Positions 53,137-61,478 of a stretch of 64,000 bases of DNA are shown in pieces (position 1 is the stretch's first letter; the number at the start of each line of letters is the position of its first letter). The stretch comes from UBA6168 sp041752395 (GTDB taxonomy: Bacteria; Bacteroidota; Bacteroidia; Chitinophagales; Saprospiraceae): NCBI GenBank assembly GCA_041752395.1, contig JBGSWN010000031.1, forward strand, positions 1 to 64,000, written 5' to 3'. The translations under genes and the position numbers were made by a program. The notes under the pieces are model-generated. The model saw only the letters and a program-made list of their open reading frames with translations, made no database searches and was not told the origin of the DNA.

Positions 53137-53913
53137 TCAGAGTTGAAAATAAGCAAATATCAAAAACAGCACGCCAATCACGATGCGGTACCAGCCGAAG
53201 CCAGCAAAACCGTGCCTCTCCAGCAGTTTCACAAACCATTTCACAGCGACAAGCGCCGTCAAAAATGCGATGACGAAGCCAAGGCCAATCATCGTCCATT
53301 GCTCTCCGCTGATGGTTCCTTTGAATTTGAGCAAGTCGTAGCCAGAGGCAGCGAACATGGTCGGAATGGCCAGCAGGAAAGAGAATTCGGCTGCGCTTTT
53401 CTTCGAAAGGCCATTGAACATGCCACCGATGATGGTCGCCGCTGCCCGTGAAACGCCGGGCACCATCGCCAAGCACTGGAAGCAGCCGATGAAAAGCGAT
53501 TGCTTGAAAGTGATGTTGGTTAGTTCTTCGGGCGTCTGTTCGTGCGGCTTCATCACTTTATCCAGCAGGATGAGCACGATACCACCCACGATAAGCGAAA
53601 CGGCTACCACCCAGTGATTAAAAAGTTTTTCCTTGATAAAATCGTGAAAAAGCAATCCCAGCACCGCAGCGGGCAAAAATGCCACAAATAGTTTCAGGTA
53701 AATATCCCATTGCGTAATGAAACGGCGTGCATAAAGCAGCACGATGGCCATGATGGCACCAAGTTGAATTACAACCTCGAAGGTTTTGGTGAACTCGTCT
53801 TCGCCATTGCCCAGCACGGCGTTCAGCAGAATCATGTGGCCGGTGGAGGAAATGGGCAAGAACTCCGTCAAACCTTCAACAACGGCAGTGAGTATGGTGT
53901 CAATGATAGTCAT
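53137..53913 (-). CDS. uppP: Undecaprenyl-diphosphatase UppP
   Basis: 258 residues with eight or so membrane helices. Signature motifs: AVVEGLTEFLPISSTGHMIL near the N-terminus (catalytic Glu/Ser/His region) and PGVSRAAATIIGGMF near residue 147. Dephosphorylates undecaprenyl diphosphate to recycle the lipid carrier for peptidoglycan and surface polysaccharide synthesis, in the inner membrane; works in the same pathway as MurF-Alr encoded upstream. Single-gene unit on the minus strand. Confidence 0.95.
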   Translation of the reverse strand: MTIIDTILTAVVEGLTEFLPISSTGHMILLNAVLGNGEDEFTKTFEVVIQLGAIMAIVLLYARRFITQWDIYLKLFVAFLPAAVLGLLFHDFIKEKLFNHWVVAVSLIVGGIVLILLDKVMKPHEQTPEELTNITFKQSLFIGCFQCLAMVPGVSRAAATIIGGMFNGLSKKSAAEFSFLLAIPTMFAASGYDLLKFKGTISGEQWTMIGLGFVIAFLTALVAVKWFVKLLERHGFAGFGWYRIVIGVLFLIFAYFQL

Positions 53914-54000
53914 TTAGTTGGCGGTTAGACAGTTGGCAGTCCAGCGGCTAGGTAATTGCTGGTTTGAATGCACAAGCTGAGTGAATTTTAGGAAACTAAA

Positions 54001-54033
54001 AAAGTGCATACCCCAGCTTGGAGGATGCACTTT
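54001..54033 (-). terminator. Terminator of rpsT (potentially bidirectional)
   Basis: AAAGTGCAT (54001-54009) pairs with ATGCACTTT (54025-54033); T-runs follow the stem on both strands. Confidence 0.85.
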
Positions 54034-54057
54034 TTTTATAAAAGCAAAGCCTAAAAA

Positions 54058-54309
54058 TTACATCGTGGCGAGGTGGTGCATCAAGCTGCTCTTGAGGTTT
54101 GCAGCTTTGTTTGCATGCCAAGTGTTCTTTTTGGCCAATTTGTCAATCATGCTGACAACCTTCGGCATGAACTTTTCGACTTCCGATTTCTCAGTCAGTT
54201 CACGCAGCGCCTTGATGGCGGTACGGGTTGTTTTCTTGCTGTGACGGTTGCGGGTACGCTTCTTTTCGTCTTGGCGGATACGCTTTTTCGAAGATTTATG
54301 ATGTGCCAT
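54058..54309 (-). CDS. rpsT: 30S ribosomal protein S20
   Basis: 83 residues, very basic: MAHHKSSKKRIRQDEKKRTR is the typical start of S20, followed by NRHSKKTTRTAIKALREL and a C-terminal AKKNTWHANKAANLKSSLM block. Binds 16S rRNA in the small subunit. Own promoter box (54379-54386) and terminator (54001-54033). Confidence 0.97.
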   Translation of the reverse strand: MAHHKSSKKRIRQDEKKRTRNRHSKKTTRTAIKALRELTEKSEVEKFMPKVVSMIDKLAKKNTWHANKAANLKSSLMHHLATM

Positions 54310-54378
54310 ATCTAAATTGAAAATGAATTTTAAACTAGTTAGAAAAGGTATTTTTAGACACCTTTTTCAAATGGACGG

Positions 54379-54386
54379 CAAAGATA
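54379..54386 (-). promoter_or_regulatory. -7 box (TATCTTTG) of rpsT
   Basis: Exact TAnnTTTG on the minus strand, about 70 bases before the rpsT ATG. Confidence 0.6.
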
Positions 54387-54443
54387 GGGTTTTCAGATTG
54401 AGAAAATGAAACCTTGTTGAAGATTTTTTCCAGTTATTTTGAA

Positions 54444-55700
54444 TCAATCACTTTCCTCGATGGGCATCCTAGGCCCTGGCAGCTCAGGTGTATCTGGTTC
54501 CGAAAACTCAAGCCCGAGCCCGCCTTCTGGCAAAGCCTTCTCTCGAATCAGTCCGTAGGTCATCACCAAACTGGTGGCCAAAATGACAAAGAGCAGCAGG
54601 CCACTGCCAATGCCCCAAAGCCTTTCGCTGCCGGGAATGCTGTAAAACAGAAGGATGCTGATGAGTCCTCGTGGGCTGATGAATACCTCTGGGGTTACAC
54701 CACCTTCTTTGATGGAAAACCGCAAATAAACCCAACGGAGGGCGTAAATTATGACCACTACTCCAAGGCCGTTGGCGAGCACGGGGATGTTCGACAGTTC
54801 ACCTAGTTCCATGGTGTAGCCAAACACGACAAAGAAAAATGTGCGAATCAAAAAAGCACTTTCTGCGGTCAGGACTTGGAGTTGGGTAAGGTCATTATTG
54901 AACTTGGGGTACTTGAAGTATTTTTTGAATAATTCGAAATCGAACAATGCCGTATTGTTCAAAAACAAGCCGAAAATCAAGACAATGATGAGCGTGGACA
55001 AGTGAAACTGCTTGCCGACCGCATAAATCAGCACCAAAATGGCCAGAATCAAGAAGAACTTGATATGATGAGAAATTCGGCCCAAGAGGTACAAAAGGAA
55101 AAAGGAAAAAACAGCGGAAAGCAAGAGGATAAGGACGGTTTCAAGCGATAGTTCTAGGAATGAGCTGGCAGAAATGCTCTCGTTGTAAATCAAGAAATTG
55201 AATAGCATGATGCCCAAAATATCTGAAAACGTGGACTCGTACACAATGAATTCCTTTTTCGAGTCCACCAAATTGGCAACGGATGGAATGGCAATGGCCG
55301 AACTAATAGTACCGTACGGCACGGCATTGATGAGGCAAGTCTTGAAGGAGGCGTCCGTGATATATTGTATCAAAAAGCCAATCGCCACGGAGGAAAAAAC
55401 CAGCAAAACCAGTGATGCCAACAGCGATTGGAGGATTACCTTTTTTTTCTCGATGGTAAAATGCAGCTCCAAGGCCCCTTCGAGCACGATGAGTATTAAA
55501 CCAAATGTGCCAAGTATGGGCAAAACTGTCGAAAAATCAACCTCCCGGAAATCCAAGACCTCCGCCAGAAACTTCAAACCAACGCCAGTGGCCAACAGCA
55601 GCAGCACGGCCGGCACTTTGGTTTTCTTCGCAAAAATGTCGAACAGGTAAGAAAAGATAACCAGCCCGCAAAGAATGATGATAATGTCGTAGCTACTCAT
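54444..55700 (-). CDS. CPA1-type cation/proton antiporter
   Basis: 418 residues with about 12 membrane helices. CPA-family marks: GLILIVLEGALELHF, AVPYGTISSAIAIPSVANLV (discontinuous helix region) and YESTFSDILGIMLFN with the aspartate expected for ion binding. C-terminal tail is acidic and short. Exchanges Na+ (or K+) for H+ across the inner membrane. It starts 35 bases downstream of the nhaD stop on the same strand with no terminator between, so both antiporters are probably one operon. Ion specificity cannot be read from sequence. Confidence 0.88.
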   Translation of the reverse strand: MSSYDIIIILCGLVIFSYLFDIFAKKTKVPAVLLLLATGVGLKFLAEVLDFREVDFSTVLPILGTFGLILIVLEGALELHFTIEKKKVILQSLLASLVLLVFSSVAIGFLIQYITDASFKTCLINAVPYGTISSAIAIPSVANLVDSKKEFIVYESTFSDILGIMLFNFLIYNESISASSFLELSLETVLILLLSAVFSFFLLYLLGRISHHIKFFLILAILVLIYAVGKQFHLSTLIIVLIFGLFLNNTALFDFELFKKYFKYPKFNNDLTQLQVLTAESAFLIRTFFFVVFGYTMELGELSNIPVLANGLGVVVIIYALRWVYLRFSIKEGGVTPEVFISPRGLISILLFYSIPGSERLWGIGSGLLLFVILATSLVMTYGLIREKALPEGGLGLEFSEPDTPELPGPRMPIEESD

Positions 55701-55734
55701 TTAACGAAATCGTTTTGTGGGCGCAAGATAGACT

Positions 55735-57018
55735 TTAGCCTAAGATTTGAATTTGCAAAAGGTAAACAGCTACTCCTGCAAAGTACCCCAATAAGGCCAA
55801 TAAGCTTATTTTCTTCAAGTACCAAATGAAATCAATCTTCTCCATACCCATAGCCGCTACGCCAGCCGCCGAGCCGATGATGAGCGCACTGCCGCCCGTA
55901 CCAGCGCAGTAGGCGAGGAATTCCCAAAAGGTATGGTCGGTCGGATATTGCTCCAAGGAATACATGCCCTGTGCGGCGGCCACCAGTGGGACGTTGTCCA
56001 CTATCGAAGACAAAAGGCCAATCGAGATGACGATAATGTTCTCATTTCCAATATGTTCTGTCAGCCAAACAGCCAGTTCTTTGAGCATCCCCGCTGATTG
56101 TAAGGCCGAAATGGCAACCAAGATTCCAAGGAAAAACAGCACGCTCGCTGCGTCTATTTTCCGAAGGGCATGAACCACCGAAAGCACACTTTTTTCCTCG
56201 TCGTCCTTTTCGTGGTGCATCAGTTCCGTCACCACCCACAGCACGCCGAGCGAAAACAACATGCCCATGAACGGCGGCAAATGCGTCAATGTCTTGAATA
56301 CTGGCACAAACAGCAACCCGCCCACGCCAAGGAAAAAGACGATGTTCCTTTCCCTTGCAGTGGTATTGCTTTTCTCTTTGCGTGGCTTTACTTGCGGAAG
56401 TTTCGGAGCATCTTTTTTCATCTTCCAAGTCAAGTAAAAAAGCGGCACAATGAGACAGGCGAGGCTGGGCAGGAAAACTTTCAAAACGATAGACCCTGCG
56501 CTCACTTGGTTGCCAATCCAGAGCATCGTGGTGGTCACGTCGCCCAGCGGCGACCAGGCACCGCCAGCGTTGGCAGCTACCACGATGATTCCCGCAAAAA
56601 ACAAGCGGTCTTTTTGGTCACTGAGTATTTTGCGCAACAAAGAAATCATGACGATGGTGGTCGTCAGGTTGTCGAGTGCAGCGGAAAGGAAAAAGGTGAT
56701 GAACCCCACCATCCAAAGAAGCCTGGTGGGGCTGTCGGTCTTGATTCTATCAGTGATGATTTGGAAACCCTCATGTGCGTCAACCAATTCCACGATGACC
56801 ATTGCGCCCAGCAAAAAAAACAGGATGCCGGATAGCTCGCCCATGTGCTCCTCCAACTGGTGGGTAACGTCGTGCGCTCCATGGCTAAACAACACTAAAA
56901 TCGTCCAGCAAAGAACGCCAGTAATGAGGGCAGATGCAGCCTTGTTGATTTTGATGGGGTGCTCAAAAGCGATGGCAGCATAGCCTAACACAAAAACAGC
57001 AGCAAGCAATAATTCCAT
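55735..57018 (-). CDS. nhaD: NhaD-type sodium/proton antiporter
   Basis: 427 residues, many membrane helices. The start MELLLAAVFVLGYAAIAFEH and following HPIKINKAASALITGVLCW, AALDNLTTTIVMISLLRK and VANAGGAWSPLGDVTTTMLW are typical of the NhaD/IT-superfamily antiporters. Exports Na+ in exchange for protons. First gene of a two-gene operon with the CPA1 antiporter; together they point to life in salty or alkaline surroundings. Confidence 0.93.
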   Translation of the reverse strand: MELLLAAVFVLGYAAIAFEHPIKINKAASALITGVLCWTILVLFSHGAHDVTHQLEEHMGELSGILFFLLGAMVIVELVDAHEGFQIITDRIKTDSPTRLLWMVGFITFFLSAALDNLTTTIVMISLLRKILSDQKDRLFFAGIIVVAANAGGAWSPLGDVTTTMLWIGNQVSAGSIVLKVFLPSLACLIVPLFYLTWKMKKDAPKLPQVKPRKEKSNTTARERNIVFFLGVGGLLFVPVFKTLTHLPPFMGMLFSLGVLWVVTELMHHEKDDEEKSVLSVVHALRKIDAASVLFFLGILVAISALQSAGMLKELAVWLTEHIGNENIIVISIGLLSSIVDNVPLVAAAQGMYSLEQYPTDHTFWEFLAYCAGTGGSALIIGSAAGVAAMGMEKIDFIWYLKKISLLALLGYFAGVAVYLLQIQILG

Positions 57019-57160
57019 AGGTTAGTCGAATTGGTATTTTGGCAAAATAAATAAACGCAATTGGTATCCACTGCATATACTGCTTTATTTCCCAAACAAT
57101 CTTTCCTGGATAACAAGCATATTCACTTGCGCAATGTAGCCGCTGCTCCAAAAAAAAGGG

Positions 57161-58210
57161 TTAGCTAACCAGCCCACGCCGCTTCGCATCCTCCCAAATC
57201 TCCTTTGAACTGTGCACCCGCACCGCAGCAATATTGGAATTCGATTCAATCAGTTTTTCAATGCGACGGGCGTTTTTCGTGTCCTTCGTTTCCCGGATGT
57301 AAATCGCCAGCACCCGGTCGGAGAACTCCTCAGCCATTTGCAAATAGTAGTCGGCATCCTTGCTGGCCGTGTCACCGAGCATCACGAAGGGCAGGTCGGG
57401 GTACATTTTCATGATTTGCCGGAACGACTCTATTTTATGGATAAGCTTGCCCTCGTTGCGTTTCAGCATTTTTAGCCCATAATCCCGCAGCAGGATGGGG
57501 CCTTTCGGCAAATTTTGGAGCGCCATGAACTCCACCAGTAAGTCGTAAATGTTCCAAGGTGAGTCGGAAACATAGAAAACGGGGTTCTCCCGAAGTTGGT
57601 CGCCGCCCTTTTCCAATGCCCGCAGTAATTCGGGGATGCCCTCCATCGGCAGCCGTTGGTGGCTGTCCTTGAAGAGCGTGGCGTGGAGCATTTTCAGTTT
57701 GAAACGGGAAGTGACGTGCGTTTGCAGCACTGTATCGTCAATGTCGGAGATGATGCCGAAGCTGGCGTTGCCCGCAGGCAGCAGCAGTTCCGCAGGGAAA
57801 CCATCGGTTGGTAAAATTCCGCCTTCTGGGCTTTCGAGCAGCTTCGTGGTAGCAGTCAGCCAGCGGTTTTCGGTGGGGGTAACCGGCGAGTCCCAATTGC
57901 GTTCCAGCGTAAAAAAACCTTCCTCGTCCGTGGTCACGAGGTGTTCGCCGCCCATCAGCTGCACCGCCAGTTTTGCGCCAGCCACTTCATCGCTCTCGAA
58001 GCGCCGCAGCGTATCAATCAGGTTGCGGATTTGGCTTTCGCTTTTTCCTTCGAAAATGCCCTCGTTTTCCAGTACCCTACCCTTCAGGAAAAACCGCTCC
58101 TGACTGGCAAAGCCCCGGTACGGCACGATGACCAGCGGGTCGTCAGATTCGAAGATGTTGGCAGCACGGTTGAGGAGGCGGGTGGTGTGGGAAAGGATTT
58201 TGTCGGTCAT
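57161..58210 (-). CDS. App1-like phosphatidate phosphatase domain protein (DUF2183)
   Basis: 349 residues. HAD-like catalytic motif ISDIDDTVLQTHVT with DIDDT at residues 156-160, then MEGIPELLRALEKGG, FYVSDSPWNIYDLLVEFM, LLRDYGLKML, and PFVMLGDTASKDADYY with the last acidic motif, in the order known from the APP1 catalytic domain. N-terminal 150 residues form a beta-rich domain (VPYRGFASQERFFLKGRV). In yeast the family acts on phosphatidate; bacterial members have unknown substrates. Cytoplasmic. Single gene. Confidence 0.88.
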   Translation of the reverse strand: MTDKILSHTTRLLNRAANIFESDDPLVIVPYRGFASQERFFLKGRVLENEGIFEGKSESQIRNLIDTLRRFESDEVAGAKLAVQLMGGEHLVTTDEEGFFTLERNWDSPVTPTENRWLTATTKLLESPEGGILPTDGFPAELLLPAGNASFGIISDIDDTVLQTHVTSRFKLKMLHATLFKDSHQRLPMEGIPELLRALEKGGDQLRENPVFYVSDSPWNIYDLLVEFMALQNLPKGPILLRDYGLKMLKRNEGKLIHKIESFRQIMKMYPDLPFVMLGDTASKDADYYLQMAEEFSDRVLAIYIRETKDTKNARRIEKLIESNSNIAAVRVHSSKEIWEDAKRRGLVS

Positions 58211-58254
58211 GATGGATTGATTTTATCAGCAAAGATGGGTTTCTGAAAAAGGAT

Positions 58255-58393
58255 TTAACCCAAATTTTGTTCATCAAATAACACCGCCGCCAAAAACACC
58301 ACCAACGTCGCCCGGTCATTTTTGCTCATTTTCTCCACCGTTTGTCGGAATTTCTCTGCCTTGCCCCCATTTCGCCATCGGCGAAAGCGCTCG
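58255..58393 (-). CDS. Possible small open frame after the cvfB-like gene (doubtful)
   Basis: In a frame shifted by one from the end of the cvfB-like gene, the minus strand reads FRQTVEKMSKNDRATLVV and FLAAVLFDEQNLG then stop (58255-58257). It looks protein-like, but no good start or family is seen. Could be the tail of a decayed gene. Confidence 0.25.
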
Positions 58394-59266
58394 TCAGGCC
58401 TTCCCACTGGCGCTCGTATCTTCTGATTTTTTGGTCAAATAAATCCCATCGTTTTCAATCCGAACCAGCCGCTGTTTGTACAGCCCGCCGAGCGTCATTT
58501 TAAAGGTCTTTTTGCTCATTTCGAATACCCGAACGATGTCTTCCGGGCTGCTTTTATCAGTGAAGGGCAGGAAGCCATTGTTGGCAGTGAGTTTGGCCAA
58601 GAGCTTGTCGGCGGTGGACTCGACCTTACCGTAGCCGGGGCGCTGGAGCAGGATGTCCAGTTTGCCATCTGGGCGAATGGTTTTCACGAAGCCCTTGCGC
58701 TCGTCGCCCCGCTCCACCCGCTCGAACAACTCGTTGGCGTAAACGAGGCCCCGGTAGCGGTGGTTGACGATGACGTTCACACCGAGGTCGGTGGGGTCGT
58801 CAATGATGAGGTCAACAGCCTGACCGTTTTTGAGGTCAATTTCTTCTTTTTCCAAAAACTTCTGGTAGCGCCCACTGGCCACGAGCCGGTCAGTTTTTTC
58901 GTCCAAAAACAAGTAAACCATGTACCAACCACCCACACTCATGCGGCCCGGTTGCTCCTTGAAGGGCACCATCAGGTCTTTTTCGAGGCCCCAATCTAGG
59001 AAGGCGCCAATGTTGTTGACCTCCCGCACTTGCAGGCAGGCGAACTCGTTAAGCTTGATTCTTGGCTCGGCAGTGGTGGCCGTGATGCGGTCTTCGCTGT
59101 CCTTGAAAATGAAAACCCGCAGGTACTGCCCCTCCTCCAGCCCTTCTTCTGGGATGAATTTATTGGGCAAAAGCACTTCACGAGTACCTTCCCGGTCGGT
59201 GAGGTAGATACCATTGTCCGTTTGGCGGACGGCCCGAAGGCGGTTGTATTTTCCGAGTTGAATCAT
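58394..59266 (-). CDS. cvfB: S1-domain RNA-binding protein, CvfB/YitL-like
   Basis: 290 residues. N-terminal S1-like unit (GKYNRLRAVRQTDNGIYLTD, LLPNKFIP), middle units (VREVNNIGAFLDWGLEKDLMVPFKEQ; cut here to NNIGAFLDWGLEKDLMVPF) and LGVNVIVNHRYRGLVYANELF, and a C-terminal winged-helix-like block (FEMSKKTFKMTLGGLYKQRL). This is the CvfB layout: S1 domains plus winged helix. Binds RNA; linked to virulence gene expression in staphylococci, role in Bacteroidota unknown. A TTGATAACGG word tract lies just upstream. Confidence 0.9.
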   Translation of the reverse strand: MIQLGKYNRLRAVRQTDNGIYLTDREGTREVLLPNKFIPEEGLEEGQYLRVFIFKDSEDRITATTAEPRIKLNEFACLQVREVNNIGAFLDWGLEKDLMVPFKEQPGRMSVGGWYMVYLFLDEKTDRLVASGRYQKFLEKEEIDLKNGQAVDLIIDDPTDLGVNVIVNHRYRGLVYANELFERVERGDERKGFVKTIRPDGKLDILLQRPGYGKVESTADKLLAKLTANNGFLPFTDKSSPEDIVRVFEMSKKTFKMTLGGLYKQRLVRIENDGIYLTKKSEDTSASGKA

Positions 59267-59271
59267 TTTTT

Positions 59272-59333
59272 TGGGTTGATAACGGTTGATAATAGTTGAT
59301 AACGGTTGAGAGGAGTTGATAACGGTTGATGAG
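59272..59333. repeat. GGTTGATAAC word tract (10-base unit)
   Basis: About six imperfect tandem copies of GGTTGATAAC in the spacer between the cvfB-like gene and panC. Confidence 0.8.
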
Positions 59334-59341
59334 GGAGATAA

Positions 59342-60193
59342 TCAGGGGTTTTTCAGTACCATGTTATCTATTAGGCGCACATCGCCGAGGCGAACTGCGG
59401 TACAGGCTACTACCTGCTCATGGTCCTCCACGATGGAAATAGGTTGCAAAGTCTTACCATCCACAATTTCAAAATATTCTGGTTCCATGCCGGGGGCACT
59501 GAGCGCCCGCATGGCTGCCGCTTGGATTTCCGCTGGAAACTGGCTGTTGATATTCGCCTTTGCATCCGAAAGGGCTTGGAAAATCATTGGCGCTAATGCC
59601 CGTTGTTCGAGTGTCAAGCGCATGTTGCGGCTGCTCATGGCGAGTCCATCGGCTTCCCGAACCGTGGCGCACATGGTCAGGTGGACGGACAATTTTAGCT
59701 GCGCAATCATCTCCTGCACGATGGCAAACTGCTGGTAGTCCTTTTGTCCCATGAAAAGCCGGTCGGGCTGCACGATGTCGAGTAGGCGTTTCACCACTTG
59801 TGCCACGCCAGCAAAGTGGCCGGGACGGTGCGCTCCCTCCATCGACTGGTCGAGAGGGCCGAAATCGGGGTGGAGCGGTGAAACTTGGCCATCGGGGTAA
59901 ACCTCTGCCACTTCGGGCATGAGGAGTACATTACAACCCGCTTCGATGAGCAGGGCGATGTCTTTTTCGGGCGTTCGGGGGTATTGGGCGAGGTCGTTCG
60001 CCTCGTTGAACTGGGTGGGATTGACGAAAATGCTGCACACCGAGCAGTTGGTTTCGGCTGCCGATTGGCGAATCAGGGTGGCATGGCCCGCATGCAATGC
60101 CCCCATTGTGGGCACAAATCCGATGGTCTTACCTTCCTGCTTTTGGCGGTCGAGGTAGTAGCGCAGGTCAGCTATTTTTTTGAACAAATACAT
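59342..60193 (-). CDS. panC: Pantothenate synthetase
   Basis: 283 residues from ATG 60193 (MYLFKKIADLRYYLDRQ); the longer upstream frame has no family match. Motifs: TIGFVPTMGALHAGHATLIR (ATP-binding HxGH), CSIFVNPTQFNEANDLAQYPR, and MSSRNMRL, all of the cytidylyltransferase-like PanC fold. Joins pantoate and beta-alanine to pantothenate, the substrate of CoaX (43007-43747). A -7 box TACTTTTG (60269-60276) is upstream; the divergent neighbour is the glycogen-synthase-like gene. Confidence 0.95.
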   Translation of the reverse strand: MYLFKKIADLRYYLDRQKQEGKTIGFVPTMGALHAGHATLIRQSAAETNCSVCSIFVNPTQFNEANDLAQYPRTPEKDIALLIEAGCNVLLMPEVAEVYPDGQVSPLHPDFGPLDQSMEGAHRPGHFAGVAQVVKRLLDIVQPDRLFMGQKDYQQFAIVQEMIAQLKLSVHLTMCATVREADGLAMSSRNMRLTLEQRALAPMIFQALSDAKANINSQFPAEIQAAAMRALSAPGMEPEYFEIVDGKTLQPISIVEDHEQVVACTAVRLGDVRLIDNMVLKNP

Positions 60194-60268
60194 GACAATC
60201 AGTGGGTTGTGAGGCTGATTTTTTTTCCAAACAGCCATGTTTTCTCGCTTCGCAAAAAAGAAATTGGG

Positions 60269-60276
60269 CAAAAGTA
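60269..60276 (-). promoter_or_regulatory. -7 box (TACTTTTG) of panC
   Basis: Exact TAnnTTTG on the minus strand, about 75 bases before the panC ATG. Confidence 0.5.
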
Positions 60277-60436
60277 GCCCATTTTGGAAAGTTAGGGTTT
60301 GCGGATGAAGCGAAGTTAAATTTGGTGCCTTTTTTTGGCAAAAAGCTTGGCGACAAAAGCCATTTTACTCGCTTTAAGGTTGTTGCCTCAAAATTTTATG
60401 TAGCCAAAGGGTGCAATAGTCCGGTATTTTTTTTAG

Positions 60437-60444
60437 TATCTTTG
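60437..60444 (+). promoter_or_regulatory. -7 box (TATCTTTG) of the glycogen-synthase-like gene
   Basis: Exact TAnnTTTG followed by CGGCC, 49 bases before ATG 60494. Confidence 0.6.
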
Positions 60445-60493
60445 CGGCCAAGTTCATTGAGAAACATATTTTTTAAAAAAAACTCAAAACAAC

Positions 60494-61318
60494 ATGGTAG
60501 AGAAAAAGAAGCTTTTGTTTGTGACGCAGGAGTTGGACCCATATACGGCCATCACGGAGGTATCTGAAATTGTGAAAAAACTACCAGAATACGCCCAGTC
60601 AAATGGTATGGAAATACGGGTGCTCATGCCCCGATACGGCACTATCAACGAACGCCGGCACAGGTTGCACGAAGTTGTGCGGCTTTCAGGGATGAACATT
60701 ATTGTTGACGACGATGACTATCCGCTCATCATCAAAGTGGCTTCATTGCCAGGTGCGAGGCTCCAGGTTTACTTCCTTGACAACGACGATTTTTTCAAGC
60801 GCAAGTCTGGCTTTGCGGACGATGCGGGCAATCCCTACGAGGACAACCCGGACCGCATGATATTCTTTTGCAAAGGTGTCATCGAAACGGTGCGCAAATT
60901 CGGCTGGCCGCCAGACATCATCCACTGCCACGGCTGGATGACGAGCCTTATCCCGATGTACATCCGGGAGGCTTACAAAACGGAGCCACTTTTCCAAGGC
61001 TCAAAGATTATCTACTCTGCTTATGATAGCGGAATGGATAGTTTCTTTTCCGATGCTTTCATCGAAAAGGCCAGTATCAATAACCTGAACCGTGGCAACC
61101 TCGATGCTTACCTTGACGGAGATAAGGTGTTTTTGCACAAAGGCGCCATCAGGTACTCGGATGCCATCATCCGTGGCAGCGAAAACCTTCCAGAGGAGGT
61201 TGAACAGCTCATAATTGATTCAGGTAAACCATCGCTGGAATACCAAACAGAAGAAGAGATGCTTCCCGTTTACATGGATTTCTACAACTCCATGATGGTG
61301 GAAGAAGAAGCCGTTTAG
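60494..61318 (+). CDS. Glycogen/starch-synthase N-terminal-domain protein, probably non-catalytic
   Basis: 274 residues, covering only the N-terminal Rossmann half of a GT5 glycogen synthase (about 480 residues). Seen: KKLLFVTQELDPYTAITEVSE, EIRVLMPRYGTINERRHRLH, GWPPDIIHCHGWMTSLIPMY. The usual KxGGLxDV substrate-loop near the N-terminus is replaced by YTAITEVSEI, and the donor-binding C-terminal half is missing. Proteins of this size beside panC are common in Bacteroidota; function unproven. Divergent from panC with a shared 300-base spacer. Confidence 0.82.
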   Translation: MVEKKKLLFVTQELDPYTAITEVSEIVKKLPEYAQSNGMEIRVLMPRYGTINERRHRLHEVVRLSGMNIIVDDDDYPLIIKVASLPGARLQVYFLDNDDFFKRKSGFADDAGNPYEDNPDRMIFFCKGVIETVRKFGWPPDIIHCHGWMTSLIPMYIREAYKTEPLFQGSKIIYSAYDSGMDSFFSDAFIEKASINNLNRGNLDAYLDGDKVFLHKGAIRYSDAIIRGSENLPEEVEQLIIDSGKPSLEYQTEEEMLPVYMDFYNSMMVEEEAV

Positions 61319-61340
61319 CGGTTTGACACTGTGCAGTATC

Positions 61341-61407
61341 GGTCATTGGTCATTGAGCTATTGTTCATTTATTTTCAAAATGACAAATATCAAACTGACC
61401 AATGACC
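61341..61407. repeat. Intergenic inverted repeat of GGTCATTGGTCA words
   Basis: GGTCATTGGTCA (61341-61352) pairs exactly with TGACCAATGACC (61396-61407). Lies in the spacer between the GT5-like and DUF4270 genes. Confidence 0.75.
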
Positions 61408-61478
61408 AACCATTGCCACTACTACTTACTCTTTCCTTTCGACATTTTTAATCGAAAAAATCACCGGCTTTATTTAGC

